A stretch of DNA of 64,000 bases from CAVTOO01 sp963736355 (GCA_963736355.1 CAVTOO010000008.1:62001-126000), one strand, 5' to 3'; counted from the first letter of the stretch, positions 24,186 to 33,843 are shown. The notes: generated by a model from the letters alone, not told the origin. Numbers and translations: made by a program.

Positions 24186-26423
24186 TTATTCCCCCACGGC
24201 TCGCGCCGGTGCACTGAACGCGCCGTGCCCCTGCGATGCCGTCAGGATCCGTTGCCGTTTCCGCAGTTGCGCCGCATCGAGCAGCATCTGTCCGGCCCAG
24301 CGGTGCACATTTCGCGCTCGCACCTGGTCGCGCATCGCACGCATGCGCAGGCGCTGTTCGGCTTCAGGCATCAGGAGCGCAGTCTGAATTGTCTCGCTCA
24401 CGGCGTGGACATCGTAGGGATTGACAATCAGCGCCTCGGAGAGCTCGCGCGAGGCGCCTGCGAAGCTCGACAGGATCAGGACGCCCTTGTCGTCGTCCCG
24501 CGCCGCGACGAATTCCTTGGCGACAAGATTCATGCCGTCATGCAAGCTTGAGACTATGCATATGTCTGCCGCGCGGAATAGTTCGAATACGCTGGCAGGT
24601 TCGTGGTGTTCCACCATCAGCCTCACCGGCTGATAGCGCTCGGTGCCGTGCCGGGCGTTGATATCAGCTGCCAAAGCCTCGGCTTCGTCGTGAAGATTGC
24701 GATAGGCCGGCAGCTTGCTGCGCGTCGGCGCCGCGACCTGCAGAAACACGAAGCGGTTCTTCCATTCCGGATGAGCGGACAGGAACCGGTCGATGGCCTG
24801 CAGCCGGTCGACGATTCCCTTGGTGTAGTCGAACCGTTCGATGCCCACAGCCAGCCGTACGTCGTCGGGCAGGTTGTAGCGTGCGCGCACCGCCTTGCGG
24901 CACTGCTCCACGCTGGCCTGATCGCGCAGTCCCGCCGGCGGCCATTCGATGGAGATCGGATAGGCGCGCACGAAGGTCTCGTGACCCGAGGCGGTGACCG
25001 AGCCGCGTTCCCTGTCGATCCGGCTTTCCATGAAACGGTCCACCGTCTCCATGAAGTTGTTGCAGTGGAAACGCGTGTGAAAGCCGAGCACGGTCGAACC
25101 CAGAAGCCCGGCGATGATCTCTTCCTTCCAGGGGCAGATGCCGAACACTTCCGAGTTCGGCCAGGGGATATGCCAGAAGGTGACGATCGTCGCCTGCGGC
25201 AGCTTCTCGCGGATCATCTTCGGCAGCAGCGCGAAATGATAATCCTGCACGAGAATGACCGGATCGGGGCATTTGGCTTCCTGCACGATGGCTTCGGCAA
25301 AACGTGCGTTCACCGCCTTGTACTGATGCCAGTCCGACTCCCGGAAGGCCGGCCGCACGAAAGCGATGTGGCATAGCGGCCACAATCCTTCATTGGCGAG
25401 GCCGTAATAGTAACCTTCCTGCTCCTCGTCGCTCAGCCAGACACGGCGCAGCGTGTAGAGCGGATTATCCGGCGGAACGCCGATGCGCCCGTTCCGGTCG
25501 GCAGTCTCGCGGTCGGCGCTGCCGCTGCCATGCGCGATCCATGTTCCGCCGCAAGCCCGCATCACGGGCTCGATGGCGGCCACGAGCCCGCTTGCCGGCA
25601 CCTGAAGTTTCAAACCGCTGTCTGTCTGATTGTGGATGTAGGGCTCGCGGTTGGACACCACCATGATCTGCGTGTCGGGCAGTTGCTGCTTCAGGATCAG
25701 CCGCAGCGCATCGGGATTCCAGCTCGTATGCGTGGTGTCGATCGAACGCTGCGTTTCGGCAAGCTCGGAGACGAGGCGGTTCAGCTCGCGGCCGAGCCCG
25801 GCATTGTCGCCCGCGGCGGCATTTCCACTTCTGACGTCCTCGACGGCGCGGCGGATGCCCTTGAGCCAATTGCGCACGACCATCAGTGCGACCAGCGCCG
25901 CCAGCGCGGCTCCCACCAGCGCCACGGCAATCAGCGCGATGAGCAGCCACGTTTTGGCCTGCTCGGCGCGCTGCTCTGCGAATGTCAGGTCGTGCAGCAG
26001 GACGAGATGGCCGCCGAGTGCCGTCGCCGAAATCGGAAATGCTGCTGCGACGATCGGACGACCGGCGGCATTCAGCGTGAAAAGCTTCTGCGATTTGTCG
26101 CGTGTGACCTCTTTGCATGAAAAGGCGGCCGGCATCTGCTTGCTGCGAAACTTCAATTCGCCTGCGGCGTCGCAATAGCCGATGGCTTGCAGCCTTTCGT
26201 CGAGCGAGACGCGTTCGAAAAGTCTTTCGATGTCGGGAGTTGCGTCCGCGGCAATCAATTGCGTCAACTGCGCATTGACGGAATTGAAAATAAGCGCGGA
26301 GCGCAATTCGATATCGCGTCGCGACCATTGCTCGACAAGGCTGGCACCGAACGGCGCGATCACGGCGATCGCAATGATCATGCTGGCGAGCGCGAACGCT
26401 CCGTATCGAACTAAAGCACGCAT
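24186..26423 (-). CDS. otsA: Membrane-anchored trehalose-6-phosphate synthase
   Basis: 745 residues, well above the usual 460-500 of OtsA. Residues about 8-28 and 158-185 are TM segments that frame a periplasmic domain of about 125 residues; a short linker with ELNRLVSELAETQRS leads to a GT20 catalytic domain from about residue 250. That domain has VVSNREPY, ILVQDYHFALLP, FWHIPWPNSEVFGICPW, GFHTRFHCNNF and the C-terminal SSLHDGMNLVAKEFVA nucleotide-sugar motif. It should make trehalose-6-phosphate from UDP-glucose and glucose-6-phosphate. The fused sensor-like region suggests envelope control. No otsB is nearby. Confidence 0.88.
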   Translation of the reverse strand: MRALVRYGAFALASMIIAIAVIAPFGASLVEQWSRRDIELRSALIFNSVNAQLTQLIAADATPDIERLFERVSLDERLQAIGYCDAAGELKFRSKQMPAAFSCKEVTRDKSQKLFTLNAAGRPIVAAAFPISATALGGHLVLLHDLTFAEQRAEQAKTWLLIALIAVALVGAALAALVALMVVRNWLKGIRRAVEDVRSGNAAAGDNAGLGRELNRLVSELAETQRSIDTTHTSWNPDALRLILKQQLPDTQIMVVSNREPYIHNQTDSGLKLQVPASGLVAAIEPVMRACGGTWIAHGSGSADRETADRNGRIGVPPDNPLYTLRRVWLSDEEQEGYYYGLANEGLWPLCHIAFVRPAFRESDWHQYKAVNARFAEAIVQEAKCPDPVILVQDYHFALLPKMIREKLPQATIVTFWHIPWPNSEVFGICPWKEEIIAGLLGSTVLGFHTRFHCNNFMETVDRFMESRIDRERGSVTASGHETFVRAYPISIEWPPAGLRDQASVEQCRKAVRARYNLPDDVRLAVGIERFDYTKGIVDRLQAIDRFLSAHPEWKNRFVFLQVAAPTRSKLPAYRNLHDEAEALAADINARHGTERYQPVRLMVEHHEPASVFELFRAADICIVSSLHDGMNLVAKEFVAARDDDKGVLILSSFAGASRELSEALIVNPYDVHAVSETIQTALLMPEAEQRLRMRAMRDQVRARNVHRWAGQMLLDAAQLRKRQRILTASQGHGAFSAPARAVGE

Positions 26424-26670
26424 CGGCGGCCCCCTCGGATTCCACGTCGCGACGTCAATGCGAGGTAGAGTTAAGGCAGCACCGGTTGCAAATTTCCAGC
26501 CGTCTTATGGGTTGACATCCCGGAAAAAAGTGAAGAGCGCGCGGGGCTATGATGGAACCTTCGCGATCACGACGAGGGGCATAAGTTTCGGAAGCGCTGC
26601 GACATTCCGCGGTTCACTGCGGACATGCCTGCCGACATCGACGCCGGGGCTCGCGGAGTCTGTTCCTGTC

Positions 26671-27548
26671 TTAAACTTCGATATCCAGCGCGATATCGAA
26701 ATTCGGCGCCGAATGCGTCAGCGCGCCGGACGATGCATAGTCCACGCCCGTCGCCGCAATCGCGGCAATCGTGCTCTCGGTCACGCCGCCAGAGGCTTCC
26801 AGCTTCACGCGCCCGGCGTTGATCTTCACCGCTTCTGTCAGCGTCGCCATGTCCATGTTGTCGAGCAGCACGGCATCGGCCAGGCCCGTGTCGAGCACGG
26901 CGCGCAGCTGTGTCGAGCGAATCCACCTCGATCTCGATCTTCACCAGATGGCCCGCGACCGCGCGCGCGCGTTCCAGCACCGGCTTGACGCCACCCGCCA
27001 CCGCGATGTGGTTGTCTTTGATGAGGATCGCATCGTCGAGGCCGAAGCGGTGGTTGAAGCCGCCGCCGCAGCGCACGGCATATTTCTCAAGCGCGCGCAG
27101 GCCCGGCGTCGTCTTGCGCGTGCAGCAGATGCGCAGCTTCGTGCCCGCGGTGTGGCGCACATAGTTCGACGTCAGCGTCGCGATGCCCGAGAGACGTCCG
27201 ACGAAATTCAGCGCCGTGCGCTCGCCCGCCAGCACCGCACGCGCCGGTCCCTGAATGGTGAGCACATGAATGCCCTTGGCCACCGCCGCGCCGTCGCGCG
27301 CATGCGCCTCGATGCGAATGTCGGGCGACAGGCGGTTGAAGGTCTCGATCGCGAGCGGAAGCCCGGCGAGGGTGCCGGCCTGACGCGCGACCATGATCGC
27401 GCGCGCCTGCGCGGTCTCGGGGATCGTCGCCGTCGATGTCACGTCGCCGGCGCGGCCGAGGTCCTCGTCGAGCGCGCGGCGCACCGCGTCCTCGATCGCC
27501 AGCGGCGAGAGAAACGCGTCGGGATGGAGCAGGGAGGATGGGGGTCAT
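26671..27548 (-). pseudogene. nadC: Nicotinate-nucleotide pyrophosphorylase, two frameshifts
   Basis: Quinolinate phosphoribosyltransferase, third gene of the nad operon, about 291 residues when joined. ATG 27548 is followed by a run of five C (minus strand) where one too many shifts the frame; the next frame gives LLHPDAFLSPLAIEDAVRRALDEDLG. The body (TALNFVGRLSGIATLT, CTRKTTPGLRALEKYAVRCGGG, HRFGLDDAILIKDNH) is intact. Near 26912 an extra base again shifts the frame into VLDTGLADAVLLDNMD and VKLEASGGVTEST. All catalytic parts are present, so error is likely. Confidence 0.88.
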
Positions 27549-27570
27549 TGTTTGGCTCTCATTATCAACT

Positions 27571-27717
27571 TGTCATGGCCGGGCTTGTCTCCGAGCCGAT
27601 CTCGCTTAGGTGAGCACTGACGACGCTCGTCTCTGTGCCGTCATGATCGGGGATGGGGCATCGGCGAGTCGTGACCGACAGCGATCCCCGACGCCTAAGC
27701 CCGGCCACGACAAGCGG
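27571..27717. repeat. GGCCGGGCTTGTC-type repeat between nadB and nadC
   Basis: Begins CATGGCCGGGCTTGTC and ends GCCCGGCCACGAC, with TCATGATCGGGGATGGGGCATCG inside. It fills most of the 181-base gap between nadB and nadC and may lower transcript continuity. Confidence 0.6.
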
Positions 27718-27729
27718 AAGGCTGAAGTA

Positions 27730-29319
27730 CTACAACCGAACTTTTTCGCGCGGCGCTTCCACGCCGCCGCATTTCGCCGCGATGTCGCGCGCCTGCGCGA
27801 ACGTGATCATCGTGCGCACGCGCTGCGCTTCGTCGGCGGCCGGATAGTCCGAGCGGAAATGCGCGCCACGGCTTTCGCGGCGTTGCCATGCGGCTGCCGC
27901 AACAAGCAGGGCGGCGCTCGCCATGTTGCGTAGCGTGGTGCTGGTCGCGCCGCGCTCGATGGCATCAACGCGATGGATCGCGTCGGCGAGGCCGTCGCCG
28001 TCGCGGATGACGCCGACCTTCGCCGCCATCAGGGTGCGCAGTTCGGTTTCCGTGGTGGACTGCATCGCGCCGCGCGGCAGCGTCGGCAGAACGAGCTTGG
28101 TGCGCGACGGCGGGAACGGCTTGCCGTCGATGTCTTCGGCAATGCGCGCGGCATAGACCACGGCTTCAAGCAGCGAGTTCGATGCCAGACGATTGGCGCC
28201 GTGCGCGCCGGTGGAGGACACTTCGCCGCCCGCCCATAATCCGTCGAGCGAGGCGCGGCCGTGCTGGTCCACGGCGACGCCGCCCATGTGGTAATGCGCG
28301 GCGGGTGCAATCGGGATCGGCTGCGTCGCGGGGTCGATGCCGGCCGCGAGGCAGCTTGCGTAAACGGTCGGGAATTTTTCCGCGAATTCGGCGCCGAGCG
28401 CCTTGGTCGCGTCGAGGAACGCGCCGCGGCCCGCCGCGATTTCGGCGAACACGCCGCGCGCCACGATATCGCGCGGCGCCAGCTCGCCGAGCGGGTGCAC
28501 CTTTTCCATGAAGCGCTCGCCGGCCTTGTTGATGAGGATTGCGCCTTCGCCGCGCAGCGCTTCGGTGGCGAGCGGCGCGGGATCGCGGCCGACCATGATC
28601 GCGGTCGGGTGGAACTGGACGAATTCAGGGTCGGCGATCACCGCGCCTGCGCGCGCGGCGATGGCCATGCCGAGCCCGCTGGCTTCCACCGGGTTGGTCG
28701 TCACCGCATACAGATGTCCGATGCCGCCGGTCGCGAGCACGATGGCGCGCGAACGGAACGTCACGGGCGAGGCGTCCTTGGCCATGCGCGCGAGAAGTCC
28801 GGTCACGGTGTTGCCGTCGGTCAGCAGCGCTTCGGCAACGCAGCCCTCGATGACGTGAATGGACGGCGTCTTGCGCACGGCGTCGACCAGCGCGGAGATG
28901 ATCGCCTTGCCGGCCATGTCGCCGCGCACATGCACGATGCGGCGCGCCGAATGCGCGGCTTCGCGCGCCACGGCAAGACGTCCTTCAAGGTCGCGGTCGA
29001 ACGGCACGCCATAGCGCAGCAGATCGTCGATGCGCGCGGCCGCCTCATTGGCAAGGCCCAGCGCAACCGCTTCGTCCACGATGCCGCCACCGACGGCAAT
29101 CGTGTCGCGCGCATGGGACTCGGCGCTGTCGCCCTCAGCCACGGCGGCGGCGATGCCGCCCTGCGCCCATGCGGTCGATGCGCCAGAGCCGAGCGGCGCG
29201 GCCGAGATCACGGTCACGGGACGCGGGCTCAGTTTGAGCGCGCAGAACAGTCCGGCGAGCCCGCCGCCGACGATGACGACGTCATCGACGCGCAGCGAAG
29301 CAATGTCGTGGCCAGTCAT
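27730..29319 (-). CDS. nadB: L-aspartate oxidase
   Basis: 529-residue FAD enzyme that oxidises L-aspartate to iminoaspartate in de novo NAD synthesis. The Rossmann motif VVIVGGGLAGLFCALKL is at residues 14-30, STAWAQGGIAAAV near 49, and HVRGDMAGKAI and AAHYHMGGVAVDQHGR are conserved substrate-site segments. The frame is intact from ATG 29319. It is the middle gene of the nadA-nadB-nadC operon, with repeats in both intergenic gaps. Confidence 0.93.
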   Translation of the reverse strand: MTGHDIASLRVDDVVIVGGGLAGLFCALKLSPRPVTVISAAPLGSGASTAWAQGGIAAAVAEGDSAESHARDTIAVGGGIVDEAVALGLANEAAARIDDLLRYGVPFDRDLEGRLAVAREAAHSARRIVHVRGDMAGKAIISALVDAVRKTPSIHVIEGCVAEALLTDGNTVTGLLARMAKDASPVTFRSRAIVLATGGIGHLYAVTTNPVEASGLGMAIAARAGAVIADPEFVQFHPTAIMVGRDPAPLATEALRGEGAILINKAGERFMEKVHPLGELAPRDIVARGVFAEIAAGRGAFLDATKALGAEFAEKFPTVYASCLAAGIDPATQPIPIAPAAHYHMGGVAVDQHGRASLDGLWAGGEVSSTGAHGANRLASNSLLEAVVYAARIAEDIDGKPFPPSRTKLVLPTLPRGAMQSTTETELRTLMAAKVGVIRDGDGLADAIHRVDAIERGATSTTLRNMASAALLVAAAAWQRRESRGAHFRSDYPAADEAQRVRTMITFAQARDIAAKCGGVEAPREKVRL

Positions 29320-29336
29320 GTCACTTTCTTATCGTC

Positions 29337-29408
29337 AGGCCGGGCTTGTCCCGGCCATCCCGTCGATCCCGGATTTGACGGGATGCCGCGACGAGCGCGG
29401 GCATGACG
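29337..29408. repeat. GGCCGGGCTTGTCCCGGCC repeat between nadA and nadB
   Basis: CAGGCCGGGCTTGTCCCGGCC and ATCCCG...CGGGAT sequences form nested palindromes in the 115-base gap between nadA and nadB. Confidence 0.6.
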
Positions 29409-29434
29409 GGCATCGGCGAGCGCTGCGCACCGTC

Positions 29435-30532
29435 TCAGCTCTTCAGATAAATCATGCGCTCGACCGAGCGGCGCGCCTTGTCGGCGATCAGCGGGTCGAT
29501 CAGGACTTCCTCGCGCATGTTCAGCAGGCTGTCATAGATCTTCGGCAGCGTGATGCGCTTCATGTGCGGGCACAGATTGCACGGCCGCACGAACTCGACG
29601 TCCGGCAGTTCGGCCTGCACGTTGTCGGCCATCGAGCATTCGGTGACCATGACGACGCGCTTGGGATGATGGTTTCGCACCCAGTCGATCATGTGCTTGG
29701 TCGAGCCGGTGAAGTCCGCCGCCGCGATCACGTCGGGCGGGCATTCCGGGTGCGCGATGATCTGGATCGACGGATCGGCGGCGCGGTACGCATTGAGTTC
29801 GTCCGCCGTGAAGCGCTCATGCACTTCGCAATGGCCCTTCCAGGCGATGATCTTGACGTCGGTCTGCGACGCCACATAGCGCGCCAGATATTCGTCCGGC
29901 AGGAAGATGACGCGCGGCACGTTGAGGCTCTCGACCACGTGGACCGCGTTCGAGGAGGTGCAGCAGATGTCGGTCTCGGCCTTCACGTCGGCAGACGTGT
30001 TGACGTAGGAGACGACCGGCACGCCGGGGAAGCGTTCGCGCAACAGGCGCACGTCGGCACCCGTGATCGAGGACGCCAGCGAACAGCCCGCGCGCAGATC
30101 GGGGATCAGCACGGTCTTTTCGGGGTTCAGAAGCTTCGAGGTCTCGGCCATGAAGTGCACGCCGCCCTGGACGATCACTTTCTGCTTCACCTTCGTCGCC
30201 TCGATGGCGAGCTGCAGCGAGTCGCCGACGAAATCGGCGACGCAGTTGTAGATCTCGGGCGTCTGGTAATTATGCGCGAGGATGACCGCGTCGCGCTCCT
30301 TCTTCAGGTCGTTGATCGCCTTGACGTAGGGCGCCATGAACGGCCACTCGACCGGCGGGATCACGGTTTTGACCTTGTCGTAGAGATGCGCGGTCGCGGC
30401 TTCGACCTCGGCATTCCATTCCAGCGGCGGCGCGGGCAGGGGGCGGAAGTTGCGTTCGCCCGCACGCGCGGAACCCGGCACGGCGCCGGCATTCGCGTCG
30501 GTGGTCGGACCGAACACTTCGGTAATCGGCAT
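29435..30532 (-). CDS. nadA: Quinolinate synthase
   Basis: 365-residue [4Fe-4S] enzyme that condenses iminoaspartate with dihydroxyacetone phosphate to quinolinate. The three cluster cysteines lie in RAGCSLASS, CCTSSNAV and CNLCPHM. AHNYQTPEIYNCVADFVGDS is the usual N-terminal motif. ATG 30532 has AGGGAGGTCATGCC in front, which decides the start over a longer in-frame extension to 30691. First gene of the nad operon and preceded by a 37-base palindrome that is the likely regulator site. Confidence 0.94.
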   Translation of the reverse strand: MPITEVFGPTTDANAGAVPGSARAGERNFRPLPAPPLEWNAEVEAATAHLYDKVKTVIPPVEWPFMAPYVKAINDLKKERDAVILAHNYQTPEIYNCVADFVGDSLQLAIEATKVKQKVIVQGGVHFMAETSKLLNPEKTVLIPDLRAGCSLASSITGADVRLLRERFPGVPVVSYVNTSADVKAETDICCTSSNAVHVVESLNVPRVIFLPDEYLARYVASQTDVKIIAWKGHCEVHERFTADELNAYRAADPSIQIIAHPECPPDVIAAADFTGSTKHMIDWVRNHHPKRVVMVTECSMADNVQAELPDVEFVRPCNLCPHMKRITLPKIYDSLLNMREEVLIDPLIADKARRSVERMIYLKS

Positions 30533-30603
30533 GGCATGACCTCCCTGGTCACAACGCTCGAGCGCCCTTTCGAGACGCCTCGAAGCCAGAACTTTTAAGT
30601 CCC

Positions 30604-30640
30604 CGGTCCATATTTGCTCAATCTGAGCATATATGGACCG
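30604..30640. promoter_or_regulatory. 37-base near-perfect palindromic operator upstream of nadA
   Basis: Arms CGGTCCATATTTGCTCA and TGAGCATATATGGACCG match at 16 of 17 positions around the centre ATC. It is 72-108 bases upstream of the nadA start. The core TGCTCAATCTGAGCA is the size expected for a dimeric regulator. A NadQ-like gene in the same window (36690-37691) makes NAD-dependent repression the most likely role. The rest of 30533-30949 has no gene. Confidence 0.75.
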
Positions 30641-30829
30641 ACGTTTACTTCCCGCAGAGCGGGGCCCCTTTGCTTGCAGCTTTGCGTACAATGGATCGCC
30701 CGGTCTTCGCGGCCGGATCGGAAGATGGCCGCGTTGCTCCGCTGAGGTATTATTCTCATAACGAGCAAATCTGATATAGCACGTTCCTATTGCCCTTGCC
30801 AGTACCCGTCATGCGAAACGCGAAAATGC

Positions 30830-30848
30830 ATGTCAGCGATGCTGACAT
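30830..30848. promoter_or_regulatory. 19-base perfect palindrome upstream of the MFS gene
   Basis: ATGTCAGC-GAT-GCTGACAT is perfectly symmetric and lies 102 bases before the MFS start. It has the form of an operator for a dimeric regulator. The regulator is not encoded next to it. Confidence 0.6.
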
Positions 30849-30949
30849 AATTCCAAAAGTGGATTGGCAGCGCCGCTTGAAGCCCTAATCTCCGTTTCTC
30901 CGCGACTCGCGCGGACCACCCAAAAACACCCAAACGTCAGGAAGCGCTC

Positions 30950-32200
30950 ATGTCGGTTGCCGGACCCGCGTCGTCTTCTCCCATCGCCTCCTGGCGCACC
31001 CCGATGATCGTCGTGGTTTTCGGCTGTCTGATCGCCATGCTGGCGTTCGGCCCGCGCTCCTCGCTCGGCCAGTTCCAGCTTCCAATTGTTTCCACCAATG
31101 GCTGGGGCCGCGACGTTTTCTCGTTCGCGCTCGCCATCCAGAATCTTCTCTGGGGCGTCGGCCAACCGTTTGCCGGCGCGATCGCCGATCGCTACGGCAC
31201 CATCCGCGTTCTGTGCGGCGGCGCGCTGCTTTACGCAGCTGGCCTCGCGATCATGGTGTATTCGACGACGCCGACGATGTTCACGCTCTCGGCCGGCGTT
31301 CTCATCGGCTTCGGTTTGTCGGGCTGTTCGTTCAATCTCGTCATCGGCGCGTTCGGCAAGCTCGTGCCGGAGAAGTGGCGCTCGCTTGCGTTCGGCGCAG
31401 GCACGGCCGCGGGATCCTTCGGGCAATTTCTGTTCTCGCCGTTTGCGCGCTTCCTGATCGATGGCACGGGCTGGCAGAATTCGCTGCTCGTCTTCGCGGT
31501 CCTGCTGCTGCTGATCCTGCCGCTGTCGATTGCGCTGGCGACTCCGACTGCCGACAAGATGCCGGTCGGACAAGGCGCCGGCGCAAAGCAGTCGGCGCGG
31601 CAGGCGCTCGTGGAAGCCTTCGGTCATCGCTCTTACGTGCTGCTGGTGCTTGGCTTCTTCACCTGCGGCTTTCAGCTCGCGTTCGTGACCGTGCATCTTC
31701 CTGCATACTTGCTCGATCGCGGCCTGAGCAACGAGATCGGCGCGTGGACCATCGCCGTCATCGGCCTTTGCAATATCGTCGGCTCGCTCTCGTCGGGCTG
31801 GCTCGCGACCCGCATGCCAAAGCGCTATTTGCTGTCGATCATCTATTTCGCCCGGGCGCTGTCGATCATTGCCTTCATTACGCTGCCCGCGACTCCGACG
31901 ACCGCCATCATCTACGGCGCGGTGACCGGTCTGCTATGGCTCTCGACCGTGCCGCCGACATCGGGTCTCGTGGCGGTGATGTTCGGCACACGCTGGCTTG
32001 CGATGCTGTTCGGCTTCGCGTTCTTCAGCCATCAGGTCGGCGGCTTCCTCGGCGTCTTGATCGGCGGCATCGCATTCGAGCGGATGGGGTCCTACGATCC
32101 GGTGTGGTGGCTGTCGATCTTCTTCGGCGTTGCCTCGGCGCTGATCAATCTGCCGATCGTCGAAAAGCCGGTGGCGCGGCCGATTGCAGCGGCGGCCTGA
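30950..32200 (+). CDS. MFS transporter
   Basis: 416 residues with 12 predicted TM helices of the major facilitator superfamily. The loop after TM2 has AIADRYGTIRVL, the usual GXXXDRXGXR-like motif, and TM regions such as GVLIGFGLSGCSFNLVIGAFG resemble monocarboxylate/oxalate-formate (OFA-like) transporters. Substrate unknown. ATG 30950 has AGGAAGCGCTC before it. The stop is 6 bases before the acuI-like gene, so both are one operon; the context suggests uptake of a small organic acid. Confidence 0.85.
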   Translation: MSVAGPASSSPIASWRTPMIVVVFGCLIAMLAFGPRSSLGQFQLPIVSTNGWGRDVFSFALAIQNLLWGVGQPFAGAIADRYGTIRVLCGGALLYAAGLAIMVYSTTPTMFTLSAGVLIGFGLSGCSFNLVIGAFGKLVPEKWRSLAFGAGTAAGSFGQFLFSPFARFLIDGTGWQNSLLVFAVLLLLILPLSIALATPTADKMPVGQGAGAKQSARQALVEAFGHRSYVLLVLGFFTCGFQLAFVTVHLPAYLLDRGLSNEIGAWTIAVIGLCNIVGSLSSGWLATRMPKRYLLSIIYFARALSIIAFITLPATPTTAIIYGAVTGLLWLSTVPPTSGLVAVMFGTRWLAMLFGFAFFSHQVGGFLGVLIGGIAFERMGSYDPVWWLSIFFGVASALINLPIVEKPVARPIAAAA

Positions 32201-32206
32201 AGCATC

Positions 32207-33193
32207 ATGGCTTCATTTCGCGCCATCAGGATCGACAAGACTGACGGCGGCACGCGGGCAGCACTCGGCACCTTCGACGAAGCCGAGCTGATGGATGGCG
32301 ACGTCACCGTCGCCGTCGAATGGTCGACGCTCAACTACAAGGATGGTCTCGCATTGACCGGCAAGGCGCCGATCGCGCGGCGTTTTCCGATGATCCCCGG
32401 CGTCGATTTCGCCGGCACCGTGACGCAATCAACGCATCCATCCTGGAAGGCGGGCGACAAGGTCATCCTCAATGGATGGGGTGTCGGTGAAAGTCATCTC
32501 GGCGCGTTCGCCGAGAAGGCGCGCGTGAAGGGCGATTGGCTGATCCGCGTGCCCGATGGATTGACGACACGTGACGCCATGGCAATCGGCACGGCTGGCT
32601 ACACCGCGATGCTCGCGGTGATGGCGCTCGAGCGCCATGGTGTCAGCCCGCAATCGGGGCCGGTGGTCGTGACGGGTTCTGCCGGCGGTGTCGGTTCTGT
32701 CGCCATCGCGCTGCTCGCACGGCTTGGCTTTCATGTCGTCGCGTCAACCGGCCGTCTGCACGAGGGCGATTATCTGCGCCATCTCGGAGCGGCCGAGATC
32801 ATCGATCGCAACGAGATCGCTGTCGCACCGAAGCCGCTTGAGAAAGAGCGCTGGGCCGGCGGCATCGACAATGTCGGGTCGACTACGCTGGCGAATTTGC
32901 TGGCGACGACGAAATACCGGGGCGCGATCGCCGCTTGCGGCCTCGCGGGCGGGATGGATCTGCCATCCTCAGTCGCCCCGTTTATTTTGCGCGGAGTGTG
33001 TCTTTTGGGCATCGATTCCGTGCGTGCACCGATTCCCCAGCGCATTGAGGCCTGGGGCCGCCTTGCCCGGGAACTTGACCGTGCCAAGCTTCTTGAAATG
33101 ACTAGCGAAATCGGCTTAGACGACGTCATCGAGGCGGGCAGCCGCATCGTTGCGGGCCAGGTCCGCGGCCGGATCGTGGTAAAGATTTCCTGA
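32207..33193 (+). CDS. acuI: AcuI/YhdH-type quinone oxidoreductase (acrylyl-CoA reductase-like)
   Basis: 328-residue medium-chain dehydrogenase/reductase. SLNYKD-like STLNYKDGLALTG and PGVDFAGTV mark the catalytic domain, and VVVTGSAGGVGSVAIALLA is the NADPH-binding loop. The pattern matches the AcuI subfamily, which reduces acryloyl-CoA to propionyl-CoA with NADPH. Coupled with the MFS transporter upstream. The subfamily assignment is from pattern recall, so the exact substrate is not proved. Confidence 0.82.
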   Translation: MASFRAIRIDKTDGGTRAALGTFDEAELMDGDVTVAVEWSTLNYKDGLALTGKAPIARRFPMIPGVDFAGTVTQSTHPSWKAGDKVILNGWGVGESHLGAFAEKARVKGDWLIRVPDGLTTRDAMAIGTAGYTAMLAVMALERHGVSPQSGPVVVTGSAGGVGSVAIALLARLGFHVVASTGRLHEGDYLRHLGAAEIIDRNEIAVAPKPLEKERWAGGIDNVGSTTLANLLATTKYRGAIAACGLAGGMDLPSSVAPFILRGVCLLGIDSVRAPIPQRIEAWGRLARELDRAKLLEMTSEIGLDDVIEAGSRIVAGQVRGRIVVKIS

Positions 33194-33299
33194 GAACGTT
33201 CAGACTTTATCGACGAAACTGCGCCAAAGTTGCCTTGGTTGCTATGGTAAGTGTTCTGTAAAGGCGCCTCCGGGCGTCTGTTGAGTTGGAGTATGGGCG

Positions 33300-33815
33300 A
33301 TGTTTGTGCGCACTTGGGGATTTATCCTGGTGGCGGCTGCCACGTTTCTGGTCTCGGCGCCGGTGAAGGCCCAGACCCTGAAGGCCGATGAAGCCCGCAA
33401 ATTCGTGGCGGGCAAGTTTTTCTCCTTCAACTGCTTCGAAGGCACGCGCGGCGCAGGCCGTATCATGAGCGACGGTTCGGTCGCGGGCTCAATTCAGCTC
33501 GCCGGCGCCGGCCCCACCCGCTACGTGCAGCTTCCACCGAACACACTGCAAGTCAGAGGCGAAGCAGTTTGCGCCTCGATGAAGGGCATGTTTTTCGAGC
33601 CCTGCTTCAATCTTGTGAAGACCAACGCGCAGTCGTTCCGCGGCTCCGTATCCGGCATGGGCTTCGCCTATTGCGATTTCGTCGGCAAGGACAATGGTCG
33701 CGTCCGCATGGCGCGCTCGCTGACACGCTCCCGTGCCAACGCCGCACCGCTGACAACCGGCAGCGTCTCGCGCCCCGAGACGGCCGCGCTCGAACTTCGG
33801 TCGTCGCAGGACTAA
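33300..33815 (+). CDS. Secreted hypothetical protein with cysteines
   Basis: 171 residues. MFVRTWGFILVAAATFLVSAPVKAQ is a classic signal peptide. The mature part contains NCFEGTRGAGRIMSDGSVAGSI and four cysteines (FNCF, AVCAS, EPCF, AYCDF). A similar protein is common in Bradyrhizobium-like genomes, but no function is known to me. The ATG has GGAG 10 bases upstream. A strong terminator follows. Confidence 0.75.
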   Translation: MFVRTWGFILVAAATFLVSAPVKAQTLKADEARKFVAGKFFSFNCFEGTRGAGRIMSDGSVAGSIQLAGAGPTRYVQLPPNTLQVRGEAVCASMKGMFFEPCFNLVKTNAQSFRGSVSGMGFAYCDFVGKDNGRVRMARSLTRSRANAAPLTTGSVSRPETAALELRSSQD

Positions 33816-33843
33816 ATCAAGTCTCTCTGCGTTAGTTTGCCCG

